Notes under the pieces: generated by a model | Databases searched by the model: none | What the model saw: the letters and a program-made list of their open reading frames with translations, nothing else | What the model was told of the DNA's origin: nothing | In this document: positions 44,036-53,249 of the stretch, piece after piece | Layout of the letters: the number at the start of each line of letters is the position of its first letter | Position numbering within the stretch: position 1 is the stretch's first letter | Made by a program: the position numbers and the translations under genes | Origin: Pseudomonas sp. Irchel 3H7 | GTDB taxonomy: Bacteria; Pseudomonadota; Gammaproteobacteria; Pseudomonadales; Pseudomonadaceae | Direction: 5' to 3' | NCBI RefSeq assembly: GCF_900187605.1 | Contig: NZ_FYEA01000001.1 | Span: forward strand, 310,001-374,000 | DNA: 64,000 nucleotides

Positions 44036-46496
44036 GGGCAAACGTCCTCAGCAAATCTGCCGGTTGCGTGCGATACAGCGAATACAGCGGCCATGCCGAC
44101 GCCAGTAACGTCGCCAACAACGCCAATCCCATCAACTGCAGCAATTGCCACGGAAACACCCGCAACGGCAGCCGCCAGCCAAACGCTTGCACGTTGATCA
44201 CCGCGTCCAGACACCACGCCAGCGCGATCCCCAGCGGCAACGCCAGCACCAATGTCAGCACCGCCAGCAGCCACGTCTGGCCGAGATTGAGCAGCATCAA
44301 TTGCCGCCGCGTTACGCCCAACGCCCACAGCGGTGCAAGTTGGCCGAGGCGACTTTGACTCTGGGTCAGCAGGCTGATGAACAGCGCCACGCCCGCCACC
44401 GCCAGGGTCAGACTGTTCAACGCCGCTGTCGCCGCAAAGGTGCGTTCGAAAACCTGCACCGACCAGCCCTTGAGCCGCGCCTGGTCAACGATGCGGCTGT
44501 CCTCCAGTTGAAAGCGCGCCTGCAAGCTATTCAACAACGCCGGGATGCTCTGCGGCTCGATGCGCAGATTGAAACGGTTCGGCGTCAGTTGCGGCCAGCC
44601 GCGCAGCAGGTGGTGGATACTGACCAGCAAATGCCCCTTGGGATTGCCGTAGTCGGCGTAGATGCCAACGATGCGCGGCGACCAAGTGCCGTTGGGTGTC
44701 GGAATCGCCACATTTTCACCCACGTGCAATTTCAGGCGCCGGGCGATTTGCTCGCTGAGCATCACCGCATCATCCGTGGCCAGATGTGCCCACGGATCGT
44801 CGCCCATCGCATCAAGCAGCGGCCAGTGCTGGCGATAATGCGCGTGATCGATGATGCCGAACACTTCCGCCGGCCAGCCTTGCAACGTCACCGCGACCTG
44901 CCAGTTGGGCAGAATCGCCGCAACATTCGGCTGCTGCTTGAGCCAGCTGTACATTTCCCGCGACTGCGCCGGATTGCTCGGGTTGATATACAGCTCGGCG
45001 CTCAGGCGTTGTTCGAGCCAGTCGTTGAAGGTCTGGCGAAAACCGGCGGTCATGCTGCCCGCACCAATATTGGCGGCGAGCGCCAAAAGCAATGCCATCA
45101 ACGCCAGACTCAGTGCCGGCAGTTGCTGGCGGCAATCGGCAAGAAACCACTGACCGAGCACCGAGCGACTGCGTCCGAGCAACTGATTCAACAGCGCGCT
45201 GAGCAACACCGGTAGCGCCAATGCTGCGCCGATCAGCAATCCGGCCATCAGGACAAAACCGCTGGCCAGACTGTCGCCCCAGATCAACGCCGCCAACGCA
45301 ATCAAAACCAACCCTGCCGCCAGCCAGCCTTGTCGACGCAACCACCGAGCATATTGCTGATGCCAGGCTTGCGGATCCGCCACGGCCAATAACGGCAAAC
45401 GGGCGGCGCGCAACAGACTGTTGGCCCCGGCAAGCAACGCGCCGAGCAGGCTCAAACCGATGCCGCTGAACCACCACCACGGACTGAGGCGCAGCTGCCC
45501 CGCCACTTCGGCGCCATACAAACCGCGCAGGCTGGCGGCGACATCCGGCAGCAAGACACTGGCCAACCAATAACCGCTGATCACGCCGAACAGCCCGCCG
45601 ATCAGCGCCAGCACACCCAGCTCAACGATCAAGCAAAAAATCAGCATTCGCGCGCTGACCCCACAGGCGCGCAGCGTACGCAACAAGCCGCGCCGTTGCT
45701 CCAAAGCAAGGCCGATGGCGGCGTGGACAATGAACAAGCCGACCACGAACGAGAGAAATCCCAGCGCATCGAGATTCAGGTGAAAGCTTTCGGTCAGTCG
45801 CGCCAGATTGTTTTCCTCGCCGCTGCTTTTGAGCTGCAACTGCCCCTTGAACACGGCGGGTAACTCGGCGTGAAAATCCTTGGGCAACAACAGCCGCGAC
45901 AATTGCCCGGGTTGTTCCAATAGGGTCTGCGCGACGCCGATGTCGACCAGCAACAGGCCGGGCGCCATGTCCTTTTGCGCGAGCAATGGCGGCAATCGCA
46001 GACCATTAGCCGTTTGCGGCGTGTCGCCTTCGCGCAGACCCAGCGCTTGCAAGGTTTCCGGTGAAATCCAGGTACTGCCCGGCGGCGTGAAAAACTCGAC
46101 GACACGCTCAATCGGCAGCGCCTGCCCGGCCACTGCGGAATCGGCCGGCAATGACACCGGCTCGATGCCCATCAGTTGCAGGCGCTGATCTTCATGCCCC
46201 TTGAGCAGCAACCGACCCTGCAGCAGTGGTGACACCGGCCAGCCCTGTCGACGCAGATCAACGAACCATTGCTGCGCAAAAGTCGCCCCGTTCGGTGTGC
46301 TGAGACTGGCCTGCGGTTCACCGCCGATCAATTGGCTGGCCCGCGCGTAGCTGTCGCGCGCCTGACTGTTCAACGCTTCGACGCCAGTCAACAGACTGGT
46401 CGCCAGCCACAACCCGGTCAGCACACTGAAAAACTGCACCGGATGACGCCGCCAATGGCTGAGCAACGCGCGTAGCGTTTGCGCAAAGACGATCAC
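44025..46496 (-). CDS. FtsX-like ABC transporter permease
   Basis: 823-residue membrane protein with two FtsX-type modules, each of several helices (around 250-450 and 700-810), and large periplasmic loops between. An N-terminal helix (HPVQFFSVLTGLWLATSLL) and the C-terminal LTQSQSRLGQLAPLWALGVTRRQLM block are typical of MacB/LolCE-like permeases. Such exporters move lipoproteins, peptides or lipids rather than importing nutrients. GTG 46496 overlaps the ATPase stop by 4 bp. With the ATPase and AttH-like lipoprotein it forms a three-gene unit. Confidence 0.87.
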   Translation of the reverse strand: MIVFAQTLRALLSHWRRHPVQFFSVLTGLWLATSLLTGVEALNSQARDSYARASQLIGGEPQASLSTPNGATFAQQWFVDLRRQGWPVSPLLQGRLLLKGHEDQRLQLMGIEPVSLPADSAVAGQALPIERVVEFFTPPGSTWISPETLQALGLREGDTPQTANGLRLPPLLAQKDMAPGLLLVDIGVAQTLLEQPGQLSRLLLPKDFHAELPAVFKGQLQLKSSGEENNLARLTESFHLNLDALGFLSFVVGLFIVHAAIGLALEQRRGLLRTLRACGVSARMLIFCLIVELGVLALIGGLFGVISGYWLASVLLPDVAASLRGLYGAEVAGQLRLSPWWWFSGIGLSLLGALLAGANSLLRAARLPLLAVADPQAWHQQYARWLRRQGWLAAGLVLIALAALIWGDSLASGFVLMAGLLIGAALALPVLLSALLNQLLGRSRSVLGQWFLADCRQQLPALSLALMALLLALAANIGAGSMTAGFRQTFNDWLEQRLSAELYINPSNPAQSREMYSWLKQQPNVAAILPNWQVAVTLQGWPAEVFGIIDHAHYRQHWPLLDAMGDDPWAHLATDDAVMLSEQIARRLKLHVGENVAIPTPNGTWSPRIVGIYADYGNPKGHLLVSIHHLLRGWPQLTPNRFNLRIEPQSIPALLNSLQARFQLEDSRIVDQARLKGWSVQVFERTFAATAALNSLTLAVAGVALFISLLTQSQSRLGQLAPLWALGVTRRQLMLLNLGQTWLLAVLTLVLALPLGIALAWCLDAVINVQAFGWRLPLRVFPWQLLQLMGLALLATLLASAWPLYSLYRTQPADLLRTFAHED

Positions 46497-47146
46497 GTCA
46501 GCCGTCCACTGGACAACACCACTCGCTGCGCCAATCGGGCCGCGACTCGCGGGCTGTGGGTGACCATCAACAAAGTGGTTGGCGTGTCATCGAGCAATTC
46601 CAGCAACAACCGCAGGACTTCGTCGCTGGTGGCTTCGTCGAGGCTACCGGTGGGCTCATCGGCCAACAGCAATTTCGGCTGCGAGGCCAGCGCCCGGCCC
46701 AACGCGACCCGCTGCTGCTGACCACCGGAAAGTTGCTCGGGATAACGCTTGAGCAAATCGCCGAGGCCCAAACGCTGCACCAGATGCGCCTGCCAACGCG
46801 GCTCATGACGCCCGGCAAGGCGCGCCTGAAAAGCGAGATTGTCTTCGACGCGCAGGCTGCCGATCAGGTTGAACTGCTGGAACACCAGGCCGATTTCGCT
46901 GCGCCGCCAATTCGCCAGTTGCGCCTCGTTCATCGTTTCCAATCGATGCTCGCCGCTGCGAATGCTGCCGCTGTCGACTTTGTCGAGGCCGGCCACCAGG
47001 TGCAGCAAGGTGCTTTTGCCACTGCCGGATTCGCCCATCAGTGCCAGGCTGCTGCCGGATTCCAGCGTCAGGTCGACGCCTTGCAGCACCGGCAATGGGC
47101 CTTGCGGGGTGAGATAACTTTTGAAGACGTTTTCAACACGAAGCAT
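46493..47146 (-). CDS. ABC transporter ATP-binding protein (MacB/LolD type)
   Basis: 217-residue nucleotide-binding subunit. Walker A is GESGSGKST, the Q-loop region reads IGLVFQQFNLIGSL, the signature is LSGGQQQR, Walker B is LLLADEPTG and the H-loop is LLMVTHSPR. Length and the EPTGSLD motif fit the LolD/MacB subfamily that pairs with FtsX-like permeases, and such a permease follows immediately (4-bp overlap). I start at ATG 47146 (MLRVENVF); an upstream open stretch to 47176 lacks an RBS. Confidence 0.92.
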   Translation of the reverse strand: MLRVENVFKSYLTPQGPLPVLQGVDLTLESGSSLALMGESGSGKSTLLHLVAGLDKVDSGSIRSGEHRLETMNEAQLANWRRSEIGLVFQQFNLIGSLRVEDNLAFQARLAGRHEPRWQAHLVQRLGLGDLLKRYPEQLSGGQQQRVALGRALASQPKLLLADEPTGSLDEATSDEVLRLLLELLDDTPTTLLMVTHSPRVAARLAQRVVLSSGRLT

Positions 47147-47228
47147 GCCGCCACCTGATCGGTCAGTGTGGGGCAAGGATAGCGGATGCCGGTGACAGAG
47201 CTGAATCTTGCGGTGAACTCTATGGCCT

Positions 47229-47321
47229 CATCGCTGGCAAGCCAGCTCCCACAGGGAATGAGGTAGTTCACAAATATTGAATTCACCCTAAAACACTGTG
47301 GGAGCTGGCTTGCCAGCGATG
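47229..47321. repeat. REP pair, family B (inverted)
   Basis: Inverted copies 47229-47254 (begins CATCGCTGGCAAGCC) and 47296-47321 (its complement), separated by 41 bp. Same family as 11794-11887. Confidence 0.87.
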
Positions 47322-47345
47322 GGGCCAGTCCTGCCAACCCAAAAT

Positions 47346-49043
47346 CTACTGACCGGCCGCGACACTCGCCGGCGCCTGCGATGGCGTGACAATGCTGCCC
47401 AGATCAATGTGCTTCCACTCAGGCTTGGCCCCCAGCCGCGCATTGAAGCGGTAGTTGAAGGTAAATTCATCCGCCGTCGCGACACTCAGTGGCTTGCCAT
47501 AAACAGCTTCGATCCCCGTCAGGTCATAGCCCATCAACTGCAACAGCGTCGGGAAAATGTTGTAGTGACTGGAACGATCCTTGTTCGCCGCCAGTTGTGC
47601 CGACCAGTCCAGCGTTTTCAGATCGCTGCCCTGAATCACCACCAGCGGCACCAATCCTTCCTCCTCCACTGGATCGCCACCGCAGTGAGTGTTCAAGCCC
47701 GGATTACCGCGCTCATGCAAATCCTGGCCATGATCAGACGTATAGATCAGCAACGCATTGTTCAGATTGCCCTGAGCGAAGACCCGCGCAAAGAACTCGC
47801 CGACATTCCACAACACGGTGTTCTTGTAGGCGTTGCGGTACAGCACCCAATCATCAGGCTGACCATTGAAACCGTTGCGCTCGCCGGTATCGGCCACCTC
47901 GGTGAACTGCCCGCGCGGCAAGGTCGGGCGGTAGGCCATGAACGCATCCGGGTATTTGTCATGCACCGGGAAGTGCGCGCCGACCTTGTTGATCACCACC
48001 AGCTCCGGCTGGTCATCGTTGAGCAATTCGATCAGCTTCGCTGCCGCCGCCATGTCGCGATCGCGCACGCTGGTCTGGTCGAATTGCACGAACTGGTCGA
48101 TGTCCTTCTTCTCGGTTTCGGTCATCAGGTTCTGCAGGTTGCCGGCGGTGCGCTGGGCGTCGATGTACACGGTGCGCAGACCGGCCTTCTTGGCGTACTG
48201 CCAAATCGACGGCAGCGTGCTGTTGATGCGCATGTAGTCGGCGCGGGTGCCGCCATAGCGCAGGGTCACGTTGGTGTCGGCGCTGCAATTGGCGATGGAC
48301 GCCGCGTAGCCGTAATTGAAGACATCGACGCCGGGACGCGCCTGTTTGAGGTTGCTGTGCACACCGAACGGCGCGTTGATGTCGAGGTAATTGCCGGAGA
48401 TGCTTTCGTCGATGATCAGCACGATGTCATGCCCGACGGCTTGTGAGGTGCGCGCCAGCGTCACTGGTTCGCGCGGGCCGACGGTGTTGTGCAGCGCTTC
48501 ATAGGCAAACAGATTGAGGTAGGCCAGCGGCGTGTACATGATCGGCAAGCCGCGCGCGCCCTCACCCGCACGCAAAAACAGCACGGCACTGAGCAGCAGC
48601 ACACCACACAGTGGCGCCGCCACACGCAAAGCGTTGGGAACCGCCAACCCATGGCGGGGCTTCAGACCGATGCCGAACAGCAACAGCAAACCACTGAGCA
48701 CGCCACGCAGGAGCGCGTCCCGGTACTGGTACGCCGCTTCCTGGATGAAACCGCCGGAGTAAACCAATGAGACGAAACCGCTGTAGGTCAGGTAATCCGC
48801 CGTGACCCGGGTATAGACATCGAAAAACACTGCCGAGACAAACATTGCCAATGCGAACACGTGGCGAATGAGAGCCTGCCTTATATACGCCATTAGATAT
48901 AACGCCAAAGTAAGCGCCAAAAACATCGCGCCAAAAAGAAGTACAGAAAAACTGAAGCCGATAGCATTTAACCGATCAATGTAATATTCGGAATAAATCA
49001 ACAAATAAACAATTAAGAACAATTCTTTGGCATATCTGAACAT
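47346..49043 (-). CDS. Sulfatase-fold membrane transferase (phosphoethanolamine-transferase-like)
   Basis: 565-residue protein with about five N-terminal hydrophobic helices (1-160) and a periplasmic alkaline-phosphatase/sulfatase-fold domain. Metal-site blocks are DIVLIIDESISGNYLD, IANCSADTNV with the threonine nucleophile position, and YTSDHGQDLHERG. EptA/LptA-type enzymes transfer phosphoethanolamine to lipid A or LPS core; glycerol-phosphate transferases share the layout. The actual acceptor is unknown, and links with the neighbouring exopolysaccharide operon are speculative. Divergent from that operon across a 386-bp region. Confidence 0.82.
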   Translation of the reverse strand: MFRYAKELFLIVYLLIYSEYYIDRLNAIGFSFSVLLFGAMFLALTLALYLMAYIRQALIRHVFALAMFVSAVFFDVYTRVTADYLTYSGFVSLVYSGGFIQEAAYQYRDALLRGVLSGLLLLFGIGLKPRHGLAVPNALRVAAPLCGVLLLSAVLFLRAGEGARGLPIMYTPLAYLNLFAYEALHNTVGPREPVTLARTSQAVGHDIVLIIDESISGNYLDINAPFGVHSNLKQARPGVDVFNYGYAASIANCSADTNVTLRYGGTRADYMRINSTLPSIWQYAKKAGLRTVYIDAQRTAGNLQNLMTETEKKDIDQFVQFDQTSVRDRDMAAAAKLIELLNDDQPELVVINKVGAHFPVHDKYPDAFMAYRPTLPRGQFTEVADTGERNGFNGQPDDWVLYRNAYKNTVLWNVGEFFARVFAQGNLNNALLIYTSDHGQDLHERGNPGLNTHCGGDPVEEEGLVPLVVIQGSDLKTLDWSAQLAANKDRSSHYNIFPTLLQLMGYDLTGIEAVYGKPLSVATADEFTFNYRFNARLGAKPEWKHIDLGSIVTPSQAPASVAAGQ

Positions 49044-49429
49044 GGCGATACCGATCGAGCAAACGGCAGGGAGTCAAAGGTTTGTCAGTCAGAACCTGAC
49101 ACTAGCACCCGGCCATCAAAGCGCAAGAATTGACTGTTTTTTATAGAAAGCGTCAAAAAAACGGTGACTCAAATCTGACACAACCAAGACGCTACAAGCC
49201 TTTAAATTAGCGGCTTACGACCGTTTATCGCTTATTTAAAATCTGAACAAATCTGCACAAAAGCAACAAATTCAATCGCAGCAATGACTTGATGGCCAAT
49301 CGCCAAAAAATGCTCAAGTGTTATACAGATGCAACATGTCATTTTGCTGACACGCTTTTCAAACGCTGCGCTATACCCCTTTAACAATCTCATTCCGTAG
49401 TTAACTTTTGGTGTTATTGAGGTGCGCAG
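49044..49429. other. Divergent promoter region of the exopolysaccharide operon
   Basis: 386 bp, AT-richer than the flanking genes, between the sulfatase-fold gene and ugd. It must carry promoters in both directions. Three AAATCTG-type short repeats are visible (49170-49260). No convincing sigma-70, AlgU or FleQ site could be fixed by eye. GAGG precedes the ugd start. Confidence 0.5.
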
Positions 49430-50782
49430 ATGGACGTGAGCGTATTTGGCACTGGCTATGTCGGACTTATACAAGCCGCCGCACTTGCAGATGTCGGTCA
49501 TCGCGTTTTATGCGTGGACATTGACCCAAACAAGATTAAACAACTGCAACAAGCGGTGCCGCCCATTAGCGAGCCAGGTTTGTCCAGCACGCTTGAGGAA
49601 AACATCAAGGCCGGCCGTCTGCTGTTCAGCACCCAAGCCAGCGACGCGGTCGAGCATGCCGAGCTGATTTTCATCGCCGTCGGCACCCCGGCCGATGAGG
49701 ATGGCTCCGCCGACCTCAGCCACGTGCTCAACGTCGCCAGGCAAATCGCTTCGTATATGGAAGCTGACCGCACCCTCATCATCAAATCCACGGTACCGGT
49801 GGGCACGGCTGATCAGGTGTTGGCTACCGCCAACAGCGAACTGCTGCGCCGCGGCAAGACTGATCTGCAAGTGCGGGTAGTGTCCAACCCGGAATTCCTC
49901 AAAGAAGGTAGCGCCCTCGCCGACTGCATGCGTCCGGACCGGATCATCGTCGGCACCCGCGACGACGCGGCCCGCGAGCAGATGAGCGAGCTATACGCAC
50001 CGTTCTGCCGCAACCACGAAAAACTGATGTTCATGGACAACCGCAGCGCCGAACTGACCAAGTACGCCGCCAACGCCATGCTCGCCACGCGCATCAGTTT
50101 CATGAACGAGTTGGCCAATCTCACCGAACTGCTCGGTGCCGACATCGAAGCGGTGCGCAAAGGCATCGGTTCGGATCCGCGCATCGGCTACCACTTCATC
50201 TATCCGGGCTGCGGCTTCGGTGGCTCGTGCTTTCCCAAAGACTTGCGCGCCCTGCTGCACACCGCCGAACACAACGGCATGCCGCTGAAACTGCTGCGCA
50301 GCGTCACCGACGTCAACGACCTGCAGCGGCACATCCTGTTCAGCAAACTCAAAGCACAGTTCCCGCAAGGCCTGGCGGGTAAATCGATTGCTGTATGGGG
50401 TCTAGCGTTCAAACCAAACACCGATGACATGCGCGAAGCACCGAGCCGTTATCTGATGGATGCGCTGTGGGCCGAGGGTGCCAGTGTGCAGGCCTACGAC
50501 CCGGAAGCCATGTCCGAATGCCGGCGCCTCTACGGTTACCGCAATGACCTGCACCTGTGCGCCACCCGCGACGACACCCTGGAAGACGCCGATGCCCTGG
50601 TGATCTGCACCGAGTGGAAAAACTTCCGCGTGGTCGATTTCGAGTTGCTCGCCGAAAAGCTGCGTTCGAAGGTGATCATCGATGGCCGCAACCTCTACAA
50701 CCCGGAACAAGTGGCGGCCGCCGGCCTGCATTACAGCGGCATCGGTCTACGTCACATAGCCCCTGAAGGACTACGGCCATGA
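49430..50782 (+). CDS. ugd: UDP-glucose 6-dehydrogenase
   Basis: 450-residue enzyme that oxidises UDP-glucose to UDP-glucuronate with two NAD. It has an N-terminal Rossmann motif VFGTGYVGLIQAAALADVGH, the VGTPADEDGSADL block, KSTVPVGT, SNPEFLKEGSA, the catalytic cysteine in YPGCGFGGSCFPKDLRAL and a C-terminal VWGLAFKPNTDDMREAPS domain. The family also contains GDP-mannose dehydrogenase; the epimerase that follows makes UDP-glucuronate the likely product. First gene of the operon; its stop overlaps the next ATG (ATGA). Confidence 0.92.
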   Translation: MDVSVFGTGYVGLIQAAALADVGHRVLCVDIDPNKIKQLQQAVPPISEPGLSSTLEENIKAGRLLFSTQASDAVEHAELIFIAVGTPADEDGSADLSHVLNVARQIASYMEADRTLIIKSTVPVGTADQVLATANSELLRRGKTDLQVRVVSNPEFLKEGSALADCMRPDRIIVGTRDDAAREQMSELYAPFCRNHEKLMFMDNRSAELTKYAANAMLATRISFMNELANLTELLGADIEAVRKGIGSDPRIGYHFIYPGCGFGGSCFPKDLRALLHTAEHNGMPLKLLRSVTDVNDLQRHILFSKLKAQFPQGLAGKSIAVWGLAFKPNTDDMREAPSRYLMDALWAEGASVQAYDPEAMSECRRLYGYRNDLHLCATRDDTLEDADALVICTEWKNFRVVDFELLAEKLRSKVIIDGRNLYNPEQVAAAGLHYSGIGLRHIAPEGLRP

Positions 50783-51816
50783 AGGTCTTGGTCACCGGTG
50801 CGGCCGGCTTCATTGGTGCCCATTGCGTGCTGCGGCTGATGCGCGACGGACACTCGGTGGTCGGTCTGGATAATTTCAACGCCTACTACGACCCGCAACT
50901 CAAGCACGATCGCGTGCAATGGGTGCGTGAGCAGGTCGGCGATTTCCAGCTCGCCACGGTTGACCTGGCCGATGCCTCGGCCATCGAAGCGCTGTTTGTC
51001 CGCGAACGTCCGCAAGTGGTGATTCACCTGGCGGCGCAGGCCGGGGTGCGCTACTCGCTGGAAAATCCACGGGCATATCTGGACAGCAACCTAAACGGTT
51101 TCCTCAACATTCTGGAGAGTTGCCGGCATCACCCGGTCGAGCATTTGATTTACGCCTCGTCGAGTTCGGTGTACGGCGCCAACCAGCACACGCCGTACTC
51201 GGTGCAGGACGGCGTCAATCATCCGCTGTCGCTGTACGCCGCGACCAAGAAAGCCAATGAACTGATGGCGCACAGTTACAGCCACCTGTTCGGCATTCCT
51301 TGCACCGGCCTGCGCTTTTTCACCGTGTATGGGCCTTGGGGCCGGCCGGACATGTCGCCGATCCAGTTCGCCCGGGCGATCAGCGAAGGGATGCCGCTGA
51401 AGCTGTTCAACTACGGCGAACACCAGCGCGATTTCACCTACATCGACGACATCATCGAAAGCATCGCTCGCCTCACCCACCGCCCGCCGCACGCCGATCC
51501 GCAATGGGATCGCAAGCAACCCGACCCGGCCAGCAGCATGGCACCGTGGCGGTTGTTCAACATCGGCGGGCAGCATCCGGTTGAACTCAAGACCTATCTG
51601 GCGCTGATGGAAAAGCACCTCGGCCAGAAAGCCATTGTCGAGCTGCTGCCGCTGCAACCGGGCGACGTACTCAACACCTGCGCCGAGGCCAGCGACCTGG
51701 CTCAGGCCACCGGATTTCAGCCCCGGATAGAGCTGGATGAGGGACTCGGATGCTTTATCGCCTGGTTCCGCGACTACTACCCCACTGCCTATCGCCCACG
51801 CGCCGTTCGCGGCTGA
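50779..51816 (+). CDS. NAD-dependent epimerase, probable UDP-glucuronate 4-epimerase
   Basis: 345-residue short-chain dehydrogenase/reductase of the extended type. It has an N-terminal TGAAGFIG nucleotide site, ASSSSVYGAN with the catalytic serine, and the YAATKK catalytic YxxxK. The GLDNFNAYYDPQLK and TVYGPWGRPDM blocks are those of UDP-glucuronate 4-epimerases, which make UDP-galacturonate. It is coupled to ugd by a 4-bp overlap, so the two supply acidic precursors. GDP- or UDP-hexose specificity cannot be excluded. Confidence 0.87.
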   Translation: MKVLVTGAAGFIGAHCVLRLMRDGHSVVGLDNFNAYYDPQLKHDRVQWVREQVGDFQLATVDLADASAIEALFVRERPQVVIHLAAQAGVRYSLENPRAYLDSNLNGFLNILESCRHHPVEHLIYASSSSVYGANQHTPYSVQDGVNHPLSLYAATKKANELMAHSYSHLFGIPCTGLRFFTVYGPWGRPDMSPIQFARAISEGMPLKLFNYGEHQRDFTYIDDIIESIARLTHRPPHADPQWDRKQPDPASSMAPWRLFNIGGQHPVELKTYLALMEKHLGQKAIVELLPLQPGDVLNTCAEASDLAQATGFQPRIELDEGLGCFIAWFRDYYPTAYRPRAVRG

Positions 51817-51834
51817 ATGAATGTGGAGGACTCC

Positions 51835-52581
51835 ATGACTGGACATGAGAAAAGTGTAGCGATCCAAGAAATGCGCCGCGACAAGCGCGTGGATCCCGAG
51901 CACCGAATGCGTCTCGACGCGGCGATTCATCGCCAGGGTCGCGGCTGGTTTACGGGCCGCGACGGCGGTCGGCCATGGCAACTGTCACGCACCAATCGGG
52001 TGGTCGCCTGCCTTGGGGCGCTGCTGATCCTGGTGCTGATCTCGCCGCTGTTGCTGGGTCTGGCGCTGGTCATCAAATTCTCCAGCCCCGGGCCGGTGAT
52101 GTTCGTGCAGAAACGCACCGGATATCGCGGCCGCAAATTCGGCATGTTCAAATTTCGCACCATGGTGGCCAACGCCGAAGAACTGAAAGAGTCGCTGCGT
52201 CACCTCAACAAACACGGTGCCGACGCGATCGATTTCAAGATCGACCACGACCCGCGCATCACCCGCATCGGCGGTTTCCTGCGGCGCACCAGCCTCGATG
52301 AATTGCCCAACCTGATCAATGTAGTGACCGGCGACATGCGCCTGGTCGGGCCGCGTCCGACCTCGTTCAACGCTTACCGCTACAAGGACAACCACCTCGC
52401 GCGTCTGGCGATCTACCCCGGCATGACCGGCCTGTGGCAGATCTCCGGACGCAGCAATATCGACTTCGACCAGCGCGTTGAGTTGGACCTCAGCTACATC
52501 GCCGAGCAGAGCCTTCTGCTTGATCTGAAGATTCTGTTGAAAACCCCCTTCAAAGTATTCAGCGGCCACGGAGCAAGCTAA
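51835..52581 (+). CDS. Polyprenyl-phosphate sugar phosphotransferase (initiating enzyme)
   Basis: 248-residue monotopic phosphoglycosyltransferase that places the first sugar phosphate on undecaprenyl phosphate. A single membrane helix (about 60-85) precedes the catalytic PGT core: KRTGYRGRKFGMFKFRTM, DHDPRITRIGGFLRRTSLDE, LPNLINVVTGDMRLVGPRP and a closing GMTGLWQISGRS. It lacks the five-helix N-terminal part of WbaP/WcaJ, like PglC-type enzymes. GGAGGA is 4 bp before ATG 51835; an ATG at 51817 is less likely. The stop shares a base with the next start. Confidence 0.88.
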   Translation: MTGHEKSVAIQEMRRDKRVDPEHRMRLDAAIHRQGRGWFTGRDGGRPWQLSRTNRVVACLGALLILVLISPLLLGLALVIKFSSPGPVMFVQKRTGYRGRKFGMFKFRTMVANAEELKESLRHLNKHGADAIDFKIDHDPRITRIGGFLRRTSLDELPNLINVVTGDMRLVGPRPTSFNAYRYKDNHLARLAIYPGMTGLWQISGRSNIDFDQRVELDLSYIAEQSLLLDLKILLKTPFKVFSGHGAS

Positions 52582-53228
52582 TGGACGGTTCAACCAATAA
52601 AAGCCTGAGCATCGCCACCCCCAGCGAATCGAACCTGACCTCGACCGTGCTGGATCTCGATCTGCGGATCCTGTTCCTGACCGCCGCCAACCCCGGCGCC
52701 GGCACCACCACCAGTGCCCTGGCGCTGGCCAGCCAACTGGCGCAAATGAGCAGCGGCCAAGTGCTGCTGGTCGACGCCAGCCAGTCGGCCGACAACCTCA
52801 CCCAGCAGTTGAACCTGAGCAAGGAGCGCGGCCTGCGCGACTTGCTGTTCAACCCCGACAAACCGCCGCTGTTGCAGGACTGTGTGGTGCAGGTCTCGAG
52901 CCTGCCGTTCCACGTGCTGCCCAACGGCCGGCCAATCCGCACCCTGGAGCACCTGACCGCCGAGCGTCTGAGCCCGTTGCTTGATCAATTGGGCAGCCAG
53001 TACCGCTTCGTGGTGATCGACGGCGACGCGGTGTACTCCGCCGCCGACACGCTGGTGATCAGCACTCAGGTCGACGGCGTGGTGTTTGTGGTACGCGCCG
53101 AAGACACCCGTTGGGAAGTCGCCCAGGCCGCCGTGCAACGCCTGACCCAGGCCGGGGCAAAAGTGGTCGGTAGCGTGTTCAACCGGCGCAAGTACTACAT
53201 GCCCAAATGGCTTTACAAAAACCTGTAA
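52581..53228 (+). CDS. CpsD/CapB-like ATPase lacking the Walker A lysine
   Basis: 215-residue protein of the MinD/BY-kinase family. Seen are the P-loop region AANPGAGTTTSALALA (about 35-50), Walker A' QVLLVDAS, Walker B FVVIDGDAV, and a C-terminal RRKYYMPKWLYKNL with three tyrosines. In active kinases the P-loop reads GxGKT/S; here the lysine is threonine (GAGTTT), so ATP hydrolysis or autophosphorylation may be lost. It precedes wza and a kinase-less Wzc, the usual partners controlling chain length. A regulatory role without catalysis is an inference. Confidence 0.8.
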   Translation: MDGSTNKSLSIATPSESNLTSTVLDLDLRILFLTAANPGAGTTTSALALASQLAQMSSGQVLLVDASQSADNLTQQLNLSKERGLRDLLFNPDKPPLLQDCVVQVSSLPFHVLPNGRPIRTLEHLTAERLSPLLDQLGSQYRFVVIDGDAVYSAADTLVISTQVDGVVFVVRAEDTRWEVAQAAVQRLTQAGAKVVGSVFNRRKYYMPKWLYKNL

Positions 53229-53249
53229 GCGAACGCAAAGGATGACGCC

